DNA of 7,124 nucleotides. Origin: Candidatus Methylomirabilota bacterium. Its GTDB lineage: Bacteria; Methylomirabilota; Methylomirabilia; Methylomirabilales; 2-02-FULL-66-22. A model generated the notes under the pieces. The model made no database searches. It had not been told where the DNA came from and saw nothing but the letters and a program-made list of their open reading frames with translations. The translations under genes were made by a program, and so were the position numbers. The stretch is taken from NCBI GenBank assembly GCA_016209725.1, contig JACQVO010000018.1, positions 1-7,124 on the forward strand, written 5' to 3'. Shown here in pieces: positions 1-6,588 of this stretch (its first letter is position 1; each line of letters opens with the position of its first letter).

Positions 1-2187
1 GAGCGCCTCCTCGCCGGACCGCGATGGGACCTGGTCGTCATCGACGAGGCCCATCACCTCAGCCGGATCCGATACGGGAAAAAAGTCCAGGCAACCCAGA
101 ACTACCGGCTGGCCGAGGCGCTGCGTGGCCATACTCGGGATCTCTTTTTCCTGTCCGCGACGCCCCACCAGGGGGATCCCTTTCAATTCTGGTCCCTCAT
201 CCAGCTTCTCGACGACAGCCTCTTCGAGTCGCCTGAGGCTCTGCTTGATCACCGCGGCCTCCTCAACCGGGTGATGATCCGCCGCACGAAACGTGAGGTC
301 ACGGACGCCGAGGGGCGGCCGATCTTCATGCGCCGGCAGGTGCACACCCAGGCATTCCCCCTGGCCGTCCGCGAGCGCTCCTTCTACGACCGGCTGACCG
401 AGTACCTGCGTGAGGGCTATGGTGTGGCCGGTCTGGGCCTGGCCGGAACCACGAGCCAGCAGCGTGCGGTGGGCTTCGTCATGGCCACCTTCCAGAAGAT
501 CATGTCCTCCAGTCCGCGAGCCATTCGCCAGGCCCTCCGACGCCGTCTGCTGATCCTCCTGGCCAGAGAGCAGATGTCGCTGGAGGTTCGGATGGGCCGG
601 GCATCCCGACCGTCCGCTGTTGCGGAACACATCCTGGCGCTGCAGGAGGAAATGCGCGAAGTCGCGACCGCCATCCATGCAATCCCCGCGTCGTTGTCCC
701 AGCGCGCAGAGGCAGATGCCTACGTGGCCCAGGTGAAGCAGCGGCTGGCCCGGAAGGCCGCCCTGGACGAGACGACGGGCTGGGCCCTGGATGGTGATGA
801 GGAGGGCGAGGAGGGGATCTATGCCGAAACGGACATTCCGAACGAGGCCCAGAAGGTCCGCGAGCTAATCCGGTTGGTGCCGGAGGGGACCGACCGCAAG
901 TACGACACCCTTGTTCGCGCGATCGAGCAGCTCCGACGCGGGACGCCCTCGGAGCGGGTCGTCATCTTCACGCAATACCGGGAGACGCTGGAGTTTCTCC
1001 GGGAGGAGCTGAGCAAGATTCACGGTGCCGGGAAGATCGCTACCATCAAAGGCGGCCCCTTGGAGGACAAGATCGAGGCGATCGAGGCCTTCTGGGCCGA
1101 GGCTGGAGCGCAGTTCTTGATCAGCACCTCGGCGGGCGGGGAGGGGATCAATCTCCAGGTGGCCCACATCCTCTTCAATTACGACCTCCCCTGGAACCCC
1201 ATGGCGGTGGAACAGCGGATTGGACGCATCCACCGCTACGGTCAGCACGACACGGCGCAGGTGTACAACCTGGTCGCCGAGGATACGGTGGAAGCGCGCA
1301 TGTACCAGCTTCTCGAGGAGAAGCTCTTGGAGATTGCGCGAACCATAGGCAAGGTGGACGCGGTCACGGGCGAGGTGGTGGAGGACTTCCGATCCGAGAT
1401 CCTCGGCTTCCTGGGTTCCTCTCCGAACTACCAGGACCTCTACAAGAAGGCCCTGGTGGACCGGGATTACCGGCGGACCGAGGTCGAGATGGCCGAGGCC
1501 ATCGAGCGAGCCAGACGGGCGAGCGAGGCCCTCCGGGCCCTGACCCAGGACCTGGACGCCTTTAACCTCGAACACTACCGGACCATCCGTGGGCATTTCA
1601 CGATGAAGGATCTCCGAGTCATTGTCGAGCGGGCGATCCTGCGGCTGGGCGGCACCTTCATCCCCAACGGCGACCTCGTGGCCATCGAGACTCCCGAAAC
1701 CCTCCTGCCGTACCCAGGCGTCGTCCCGCGCTACAGGGAGGCCACGTTCGAACGGGACGTCGCGATGCGACGGCGCAATGTCCAGCTTCTCGGCCTCGGC
1801 CATCCCCTTGTGGATGCTGTGATCCGCCACCTTCAGCGACCGCAGCAGGCCGGGGATGTGTGTCATCTCGGCAACGGGCCACAAGACGCAGGACGTATCT
1901 CCGTCCGTGCTCTCTTCCATCTGGAGTTGGAACGGGGGAGAAAACGCTCGGTGTATGTCAACCTTCTCCTCACGCCTGATGGTTCGTGGGAGGAGGCGCC
2001 GCCACGGTTCGACGTTGATCTGTTGCCCCAGCAGCGTACCCACAGCCGCGAAGTGGTGACCGGTCGGACGCTCGAAGGGCTTCAGCTCATCGCCGAAAAT
2101 GCCCTCGATGCTGTGGGTGCGCGCCTTCGCGCAACTACCGATGGAGTGGTCAGCATTCGCCACACGATTGCTGGCCTCGCGGCGTGA
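1..2187 (+). CDS. SNF2/RapA-type superfamily 2 helicase, C-terminal 728 codons (5' partial)
   Basis: The frame is open from base 1, so the start and the Walker A motif lie upstream of the window; the first ATG at 271 is internal. Counting from base 1, visible motifs are II (DEAH, residues 15-18), III (LSATP, 51-55), IV (VVIFTQYRETLEF, from 320), V (STSAGGEGINLQ, 375-386) and VI (EQRIGRIHRYGQ, 404-415). The NYDLPWNP stretch between V and VI is typical of RapA/HepA-like SNF2 proteins. Residues about 100-310 form a charged, probably helical insertion between the two RecA lobes. Residues about 430-728 are a C-terminal extension that I cannot assign to a domain. The protein should be a cytoplasmic ATP-dependent nucleic-acid translocase. 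Similar stand-alone SNF2 helicases occur in defence loci (DrmD of DISARM is one), and the AlbA_2 gene 66 bp downstream fits that setting. The exact system cannot be named from this fragment. Family assignment is firm; the role is inferred. Confidence 0.93.
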   Translation, partial: ERLLAGPRWDLVVIDEAHHLSRIRYGKKVQATQNYRLAEALRGHTRDLFFLSATPHQGDPFQFWSLIQLLDDSLFESPEALLDHRGLLNRVMIRRTKREVTDAEGRPIFMRRQVHTQAFPLAVRERSFYDRLTEYLREGYGVAGLGLAGTTSQQRAVGFVMATFQKIMSSSPRAIRQALRRRLLILLAREQMSLEVRMGRASRPSAVAEHILALQEEMREVATAIHAIPASLSQRAEADAYVAQVKQRLARKAALDETTGWALDGDEEGEEGIYAETDIPNEAQKVRELIRLVPEGTDRKYDTLVRAIEQLRRGTPSERVVIFTQYRETLEFLREELSKIHGAGKIATIKGGPLEDKIEAIEAFWAEAGAQFLISTSAGGEGINLQVAHILFNYDLPWNPMAVEQRIGRIHRYGQHDTAQVYNLVAEDTVEARMYQLLEEKLLEIARTIGKVDAVTGEVVEDFRSEILGFLGSSPNYQDLYKKALVDRDYRRTEVEMAEAIERARRASEALRALTQDLDAFNLEHYRTIRGHFTMKDLRVIVERAILRLGGTFIPNGDLVAIETPETLLPYPGVVPRYREATFERDVAMRRRNVQLLGLGHPLVDAVIRHLQRPQQAGDVCHLGNGPQDAGRISVRALFHLELERGRKRSVYVNLLLTPDGSWEEAPPRFDVDLLPQQRTHSREVVTGRTLEGLQLIAENALDAVGARLRATTDGVVSIRHTIAGLAA

Positions 2188-2241
2188 ACGCGTTGCCTGG
2201 CCAAGCCGCAGGCAGGCAGTCCGGGCTCTCGGGATTCTCGT

Positions 2242-2247
2242 GGAGGT
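2242..2247 (+). promoter_or_regulatory. Shine-Dalgarno site for the AlbA_2 gene
   Basis: GGAGGT sits six bases before the GTG codon at 2254. This strong site decides for the GTG start, because no ATG in that frame lies closer and the residues right after the GTG already belong to the AlbA_2 domain. Confidence 0.7.
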
Positions 2248-2253
2248 GGTGAG

Positions 2254-3219
2254 GTGACGGAGGCGGAGCTTCGGAGGTTGCTGGCAGGCCAAGAGGGAGA
2301 GGCCGTCGAGTTCAAGCCGAAGCTCCTCAGCCGTCGCGAGATTGCAGAATACTCCGTCGGAATCGGAAATGCCGGAGGCGGCTGGCTCATCATGGGGGTC
2401 AGTGATCAGATCCCCCGCCATATCATCCCTCTGGCTTTGCCCCCCGAGGAAGAACTCGCCAGGATTCGGGAGAGCGTCGCTGACGCGGCGCAAATCCACA
2501 TCACGATCGAGGTCGTTCCCCTTCCGGAAGGACCGGTGCTCGTGGTGCGTCTTCCCTCGCGCCCACGGGGCGTCCCCTTTCACACCCGTGACGGGAAGTA
2601 TCTGATTCGATTGGGCGACGAACTACGCGGAATGACTCTCGCTGAGATTGACGCCATCCGGCAGGAAGCAGGGATGGAGCTTACCGCCTCCCCTCTGCCG
2701 GGGAGTGCTGCCGACCACATCAGCGCCACAGCGATGGAGGAGCTACGCGGTGTGATGCGAGAGGCGGGGGCAGCCCCAGAGCTGGCGAAATTGTCCGACA
2801 TGGATCTGCTTCGCTCCCTCGGCGTCATTGCGGATGATGGAGGACTGCTCGTGGCAGGACTGCTTCTCGCCGGAAAGCCGGAAGCCATCCACACGCACCT
2901 ACCCCACGCGCAGTGGCAGTTTCGCCGGATGAAGTCCGACACGGAGTATGACCATGCCGAGGATGGCCACGAATGTCTTCCTCTCGCGCTCAAGCGGCTC
3001 CGAGACCTTGTTGCGGCCAATAATCCGATTGTGACGATCCCTGGCTTACTGGTTCACGCGGAGTTCCCCCGCTACCCCAGTCTCGCCCTGCGTGAGCTCA
3101 TCGTCAATGCGCTCGCACACCGGGATTACACCATCCCCGGGGCAGTGGCCTTGAAGCTCTATCCAGACAGACTGGAACTCAGTAATCCGGGGGGTTTCAT
3201 CGGTGGCGTGACACCCTAA
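2254..3219 (+). CDS. AlbA_2 (Schlafen-type) domain protein, N-terminal piece of the interrupted gene
   Basis: This is the 321-residue product expected if the TAA at 3217 is real. AlbA_2 features are EGEAVEFKPKL (residues 14-24) followed by the glycine-rich GNAGGGWLIMGVSD (38-51), the usual core of this nucleic-acid-binding fold. The second domain begins near 270 and holds the N-box-like LRELIVNALAHRDY (279-292), which in GHKL ATPases supplies the Asn/His residues around ATP and magnesium. It ends in the strand LELSNPGG and stops at residue 321. The rest of the ATPase domain and both winged helices are therefore lost, so an ATP-dependent or regulatory role is unlikely to survive in this piece. 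Known relatives are described as putative transcriptional regulators or as accessory proteins in defence loci; the true activity is not known. The GTG start is supported by GGAGGT six bases upstream. Confidence 0.85.
   Translation: MTEAELRRLLAGQEGEAVEFKPKLLSRREIAEYSVGIGNAGGGWLIMGVSDQIPRHIIPLALPPEEELARIRESVADAAQIHITIEVVPLPEGPVLVVRLPSRPRGVPFHTRDGKYLIRLGDELRGMTLAEIDAIRQEAGMELTASPLPGSAADHISATAMEELRGVMREAGAAPELAKLSDMDLLRSLGVIADDGGLLVAGLLLAGKPEAIHTHLPHAQWQFRRMKSDTEYDHAEDGHECLPLALKRLRDLVAANNPIVTIPGLLVHAEFPRYPSLALRELIVNALAHRDYTIPGAVALKLYPDRLELSNPGGFIGGVTP
3217..3219 (+). other. Premature in-frame stop codon (TAA)
   Basis: The TAA falls between VTP and NILHH, inside the GHKL ATPase domain, where family members usually have glutamate. 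One G-to-T change at 3217 (GAA to TAA) accounts for it. No frameshift accompanies it: codon phase is the same before and after. Confidence 0.8.
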
Positions 3220-3255
3220 AACATCCTCCACCATCCGTCTGCTCCCCGCTACCCA

Positions 3256-3891
3256 ATGCTTTTCCAGGCCCTTGCCCGGATGAGGCTTGCCAATGCTGCC
3301 AATCTGGGCGTGCCCCGCGCCTTCCGGGATCTTCTCACGGAAGGAAAGGAGCCGCCGATCTACTGGGCCTCAGAACGCGCTGTTCGGGTAACCGTAAAAG
3401 GGCAGGAGGCCCGCCGCGAATTCCTTGAACTCGTGCAACGGTACCCTGGTTTGGACGTAGACCACCTCTTGGTGCTCCACTATCTCACCCGCCACAGGGA
3501 AATCACCGTTCGCACTGCGGGAGAAATGTGCCAGCGGCCGGTGGATGGAGCGAGAGAAACCCTGGGCCAGCTTGTCACGCAATGGAACCTCTTGGAGAGC
3601 GGAGGCGGCACAGGCCGGGGGCGCTATTATCGGCTCTCCCGCCAGGGGTACGATTTGCTGATCGGAACCCTGAGATACCATGTGGACCGGAGGCTCAGCA
3701 TTGAGAATGCAAAGGCTCGGGTGCTCGCCGCACTGGCAGACCGCCCATTGACCAATGCAGATGTGCGCGAGATCACCCAATTATCACGCTACCAGTGTGT
3801 CCGCCTGATGACCTCATTGCGGGCGGAAGGTGTGGTCGAGGTACGGGGCTTCCGGCGTGGTGCTCGCTGGCATTTGTGCGCTCGCACATAA
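3256..3891 (+). CDS. C-terminal piece of the interrupted AlbA_2/GHKL gene: end of ATPase domain and two winged helices
   Basis: Homology in this frame already begins at 3220, directly after the TAA. The ATG at 3256 is only the first possible restart, and no Shine-Dalgarno site precedes it, so independent translation is doubtful. The first 40 residues (LARMRLANAANLGVPRAFRDLL, then GKEPP) match the end of the RecG-related GHKL domain, where relatives have a GxGIPRM-type segment followed by a PP dipeptide. Residues about 68-130 form a winged helix (RTAGEMC and ARETLGQLV helices, GRGRYYRLS wing). Residues about 155-211 form a second one (TNADVREITQLSRYQCVRLMTSL, then a short wing). These would bind DNA in the intact protein. 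The piece is most likely a silent remnant. Confidence 0.6.
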   Translation: MLFQALARMRLANAANLGVPRAFRDLLTEGKEPPIYWASERAVRVTVKGQEARREFLELVQRYPGLDVDHLLVLHYLTRHREITVRTAGEMCQRPVDGARETLGQLVTQWNLLESGGGTGRGRYYRLSRQGYDLLIGTLRYHVDRRLSIENAKARVLAALADRPLTNADVREITQLSRYQCVRLMTSLRAEGVVEVRGFRRGARWHLCART

Positions 3892-4064
3892 GAATGAGCG
3901 GCGCACATAACTTCGGACCTGGGGCACGGGGGCACTCAAAGGATCAAAGATAGTCGTGTCCTTGCAGGGCCGGGGCCGCACCGCTCGCCATACGCCAGGC
4001 CCAAACCTCACATCTTCAAGGCAGACAAGCCGGCGGCGCCGGAAATGAGCCACGAAGAATGCGC

Positions 4065-4087
4065 AGAATGCGCCAGGGGCGCATTCT
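4065..4087. repeat. Palindrome 1: 10-bp perfect arms, 3-bp centre
   Basis: AGAATGCGCC (4065-4074) and GGCGCATTCT (4078-4087) are exact reverse complements around AGG. A further GAATGCGCA half-site abuts it on the left (4057-4065, sharing the A at 4065). As DNA it could bind a dimeric regulator; as RNA it would fold into a hairpin, but no T-run follows, so it is not a classical terminator. It lies 65 bp before the probable start of the TSUP gene. Confidence 0.75.
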
Positions 4088-4104
4088 CGGTGGTCCGGGG
4101 GAGC

Positions 4105-4128
4105 GGAATGCGCCAGATGGCGCATTTC
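4105..4128. repeat. Palindrome 2: near-perfect copy of palindrome 1
   Basis: GGAATGCGCCA (4105-4115) and TGGCGCATTTC (4118-4128) pair over 11 bp, with one G-T wobble, around GA. Together with flanking CTCGRTGG, it repeats the unit at 4066-4093 with an offset of 40 bp, close to four helical turns. It ends 23 bp before the probable TSUP ATG at 4152. Confidence 0.75.
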
Positions 4129-4151
4129 TCGATGGGGTGAGCGGGGACCCG

Positions 4152-4911
4152 ATGGGGATCAGGTGGCCGGCGGTAGCCGGGGGGTTTCTGCTGGCGAGCT
4201 ACATCAAAGGGACGACGGGGATGGGCTTCCCCCTCGTCGCGACGCCCATGGTCGCGATGCTGGTGGACGTCCGGACGGCCTACGCCCTCCTGCTCATGCC
4301 CAACATCCTGATGGATGTCTTCCAGATCGGCCGGGCAGGGTTGCCGTGGCCCCTGTGGCGGCGGCTGGCCCCTCTGCTGGGCACCACCGTCATCGGCGTC
4401 TTCCTGGGGACCCGGATCATGATCGCGATCCCGGAGCGCGCCATCCTCCTGGCCCTCGCCGGGATGATTCTCGTGTTCCTGGCCTCCACTCGCATGCGGG
4501 TTGAGCTGCGAGTTCCCCCGGAGTGGGAGAGTTGGCTGGGGCCCCTCACCGGCCTCGTCGGCGGGGTGCTCAACGGTGTGACAAACGTCTTCAGCCCCAT
4601 CGGGGCCATCTATCTCTTGGCGCTCCAATTCGACAAGAGGGACTTCGTGAAGGGCATCGCCTCGATGCTCCTGGCGGCCAAGGTCAGCCAGCTCGTCGCA
4701 ATTGCGCGCTGGGGCCTCTACACACCGGCGATCCTCCAATGGTCGGCGGGGCGCTCACGGCGGTCGCTCTGGGGGCATTCTGGGTCGGCCTGAAGACCCA
4801 GGATCGCGTTCACCAGGAGACCTTCGCCCGCCTCCTGCACACATCCTGCTCGGCGGCATGGCCCTCTTCTTCGTGTATCGGGGGCTGTTCGCCGGCGCTC
4901 CGGTTCACTGA
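4152..4911 (+). pseudogene. TSUP (TauE/SafE) family membrane transporter gene with two frameshifts
   Basis: The protein is a hydrophobic TSUP permease, a family that moves sulfur compounds or other small organic anions across the inner membrane; the substrate cannot be read from sequence. From ATG 4152 the first 197 residues are in one frame: a first membrane segment with the signature-like KGTTGMGFPLVATPM (19-33), further segments about 72-92 and 96-112, and the second half-repeat beginning LGPLTGLVGGVLNGVTNVFSPIGA. After ILQW (4731-4742) homology moves to another frame (VGGALTAVALGAFWVGLKTQ). Near 4838-4844 it moves again (ILLGGMALFFVYRGLF) and ends at TGA 4909-4911. Each jump is explained by one missing base. 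Restoring both gives exactly 253 codons, normal for the family. ATG 4059 is in frame but would add a polar, Arg-rich leader encoded by the palindromes, so 4152 is preferred. Uncorrected, the frame ends at 4793 without its last segments. Confidence 0.8.
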
Positions 4912-5010
4912 AATCCCCCGGATTCGAGATACGCAATTACGCAAGCCTGGCCCCTATCATCCACTCTCATTGGCGTGATCGACGGGGGCCGCGGTCCGTC
5001 ACGGGCGGAG

Positions 5011-5025
5011 TGGCGTCTTGGCGGT
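5011..5025 (+). repeat. 15-bp direct repeat, copy A (second copy at 6687-6701)
   Basis: TGGCGTCTTGGCGGT occurs here, 30 bp beyond the 3' end of def, and again identically at 6687-6701 upstream of tsaD. The two copies bracket the tsaD-def pair. The surrounding convergent spacer (4912-5054) otherwise holds only a weak GACGG/CCGTC hairpin at 4981-5000 without a T-run. Confidence 0.6.
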
Positions 5026-5054
5026 GCAACGGTAAGGTGGGCGACGGGTTGGGC

Positions 5055-5573
5055 TCAGCGGCGGGGGAACGCCTTCTTCAGCTTGCGGAGCAGAATGTCG
5101 CGCTTGGCCGGGCTCAGCCGGTCCACGAAGAGGACGCCGTTCAGGTGGTCCAGCTCATGCTGGAGGATGCGGGCCAGGAGATCCTCCCCCTCGACCTCGA
5201 TGGGGTGCCCGCTGCGATCCAGTCCTCGGACCAGGACGCGGCGCGCCCGCCGGACCTCCTCGCGGAAATCCGGGATGGAGAGGCACCCCTCCTCGGCGAC
5301 GATCTCCCCGTCGGAGGCGACGAGCTCGGGATTGATCATCACCAGGAGCTTGGATGGGTCGTGATCCTCCGACGGGTTGGCCACGAAGACCCGCTGGAGG
5401 CTGCCGACCTGATTGGCGGCCAAACCCACTCCCGGAGCGGCGTACATGGTCTCGATCAAGTCGTCGATGAGCTGCTGCAAGTCCCCGTTGAGGGTGCCGA
5501 CGGCCCGGGCCGCCTGTCGGAGGATCGGGTGGCCGTAGGCGAGGATGGTTCGGGCCATCAGTAAATTCGTCAT
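5055..5573 (-). CDS. def: Peptide deformylase
   Basis: This metalloenzyme removes the formyl group from the N-terminal methionine of new proteins at the ribosome. The 172-residue length is normal. All three family motifs are present: GVGLAANQ (residues 48-55), EGCLS (95-99) and QHELDHLNG (138-146). Expected metal ligands are Cys97, His139 and His143, with Glu140 as the catalytic base and Gln55 near the substrate. The ATG at 5573 overlaps the TGA of tsaD as ATGA, which points to translational coupling. A second ATG at 5558 (residue 6) would give MARTILAYGHPILR, closer to typical family N-termini, and cannot be excluded. No separate promoter is needed, and the gene is the last of the - strand group. 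Unlike many bacteria, no fmt gene follows; it ends facing the TSUP gene. Confidence 0.97.
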   Translation of the reverse strand: MTNLLMARTILAYGHPILRQAARAVGTLNGDLQQLIDDLIETMYAAPGVGLAANQVGSLQRVFVANPSEDHDPSKLLVMINPELVASDGEIVAEEGCLSIPDFREEVRRARRVLVRGLDRSGHPIEVEGEDLLARILQHELDHLNGVLFVDRLSPAKRDILLRKLKKAFPRR

Positions 5574-6580
5574 TGGAGCGGCAAGCTCGCCACCGCGTTT
5601 AGGTCATACCCGGCGCACTCGCCGCGCCGCAGGCGGACCGAGCCGGCGGCGGCGATCATGGCCGCGTTGTCGGTGCAGAGCGCCGGGGAAGGCACGTAGA
5701 GCTGGATTCCCTCGGCCTCCGCCTCGGCCTTGAGGGCCTGGCGGAGCGCCCCGTTACAGGCGACGCCGCCCGCCACCACGACCGCGCTCAGGGCGTGGTT
5801 GCGGGCAGCCCGCATCACCCGCTCCACCAGCATATCCACGGCCGCCTGTTGGAAGCTGGCGCACACATCGCGCAACCCCTGGGGGCCGAGAATGGACGGT
5901 CCGGATCGTTTCAGGTGATGCACGACCGCCGTCTTGAGACCGCTGAAGCTGAAGTCCAGGCTGCCGTCGCGGAGGACGGCTCGGGGAAAGGCGATCGCCT
6001 CGGGGTCGCCGCCGCGAGCCTCACGCTCGATGGCGGGGCCGCCGGGATAGCCGAGACCCAGCAGCTTGGCAACCTTGTCGAAGGCCTCCCCGGCTGCATC
6101 GTCCCGGGTCCGGCCCAGCAGGCGGTACTCGCATTCGGCCGGCATGTGGTACATGTGGGTATGGCCCCCCGAGACCACCAGGGCCGCGAAGGGATGGGTG
6201 AGGGCCGGGAACTCCAGGAAGGCGGCGGCGATGTGCCCCTCCAGGTGGTTCACGCCCACCAGCGGGAGCTGGCGGGCGAAGGCCATCGCCTTCGCCACCG
6301 AGACCCCGACCAAAAGCGACCCCACCAACCCCGGTCCGACCGTCACGGCCAACGCCGTGAGCTCCGCCAAGCCTACGCCGGCGTCCGCCAGGGCGCTATC
6401 CAGGACCGGCAGGATCACCTCGAGGTGGCGGCGGGAGGCGAGCTCGGGGACGATGCCCCCGTAGGGCGCGTGCACCTCCACCTGCGAGGCGACCACGTTG
6501 CTCCGGATGCGGCGACCGTCCTCCAGGACCGCCGCGGCCGTCTCGTCGCACGAGCTTTCAATGCCGAGCACCAACTCCAC
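5570..6580 (-). CDS. tsaD: tRNA N6-adenosine threonylcarbamoyltransferase TsaD
   Basis: TsaD transfers the threonylcarbamoyl group from threonylcarbamoyl-AMP to A37 of tRNAs reading ANN codons, working in a cytoplasmic complex with TsaB and TsaE. The 336-residue length is standard. It opens with the ASKHA ATPase motif LGIESSCDET (5-14). The metal-binding NHLEGH (111-116) supplies His112 and His116, and CTDNAAM (302-308) supplies Asp304. Other conserved blocks are SGGHT, DDAAGEAFDKVAK, YPGGP, SFSGLKT and VAGGVACN. No key residue appears to be missing. The ATG at 6580 is preceded by no good Shine-Dalgarno site, but the protein begins just before the conserved motif, so the start is well placed. 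It lies 140 bp downstream of the S41 peptidase gene on the same strand and overlaps def by four bases. It may be read from the peptidase promoter; no clear promoter was found in the gap. Confidence 0.97.
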   Translation of the reverse strand: MELVLGIESSCDETAAAVLEDGRRIRSNVVASQVEVHAPYGGIVPELASRRHLEVILPVLDSALADAGVGLAELTALAVTVGPGLVGSLLVGVSVAKAMAFARQLPLVGVNHLEGHIAAAFLEFPALTHPFAALVVSGGHTHMYHMPAECEYRLLGRTRDDAAGEAFDKVAKLLGLGYPGGPAIEREARGGDPEAIAFPRAVLRDGSLDFSFSGLKTAVVHHLKRSGPSILGPQGLRDVCASFQQAAVDMLVERVMRAARNHALSAVVVAGGVACNGALRQALKAEAEAEGIQLYVPSPALCTDNAAMIAAAGSVRLRRGECAGYDLNAVASLPLQ

Positions 6581-6588
6581 GATTCTTT

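Larger units (their letters stand above)
2254..3891 (+). pseudogene. AlbA_2 / GHKL ATPase / winged-helix protein gene, interrupted by an in-frame TAA
   Basis: One 545-codon reading frame runs from GTG 2254 to TAA 3889-3891, broken only by TAA at 3217-3219 (codon 322). Both sides of the stop are in the same frame and together give a normal family architecture: AlbA_2 (Schlafen-type, about 10-130), a GHKL-type ATPase region resembling the RecG-related HATPase_c_4 family (about 270-375), then two winged-helix units (about 402-464 and 489-545). The text around the stop reads GGVTP-stop-NILHHP. Relatives commonly read VTPENI here, so a single GAA-to-TAA change explains it. The downstream part has no ribosome binding site of its own. 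The gene shares strand and close spacing with the helicase, so it was probably co-transcribed as its partner. A sequencing or assembly error is the alternative, but a base substitution is a less common error than an indel. Confidence 0.8.

Noticed and set aside
865..2583. Long open frame of 572 codons on the - strand opposite the helicase and AlbA_2 genes
   Set aside because: It is antisense to well-supported motifs on the + strand, crosses two genes, and its composition is that of a GC-rich shadow frame with no recognisable domain.
3217..3219. Recoding or read-through of the TAA as normal biology
   Set aside because: There is no selenocysteine context (that uses TGA), no sign of an altered genetic code in the other genes, and a simple GAA-to-TAA mutation is sufficient.
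4059..4151. Upstream in-frame ATG as the start of the TSUP protein
   Set aside because: It would add a 31-residue polar leader encoded by the palindromic repeats, with no ribosome binding site; the membrane protein starts naturally at 4152.
4008..4739. Open frame of 243 codons on the - strand opposite the TSUP gene
   Set aside because: The product is an extremely polar, low-complexity His/Asp/Pro-rich chain, as expected for the complement of a hydrophobic membrane-protein gene.
4981..5000. GACGG/CCGTC hairpin as a terminator between the convergent TSUP and def genes
   Set aside because: The stem is only five pairs plus a wobble, with mismatches inside and no T-run on either strand.
5010..5564. 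Open frame of 184 codons on the + strand opposite def
   Set aside because: It is the antisense of the three deformylase motifs and resembles no known family.
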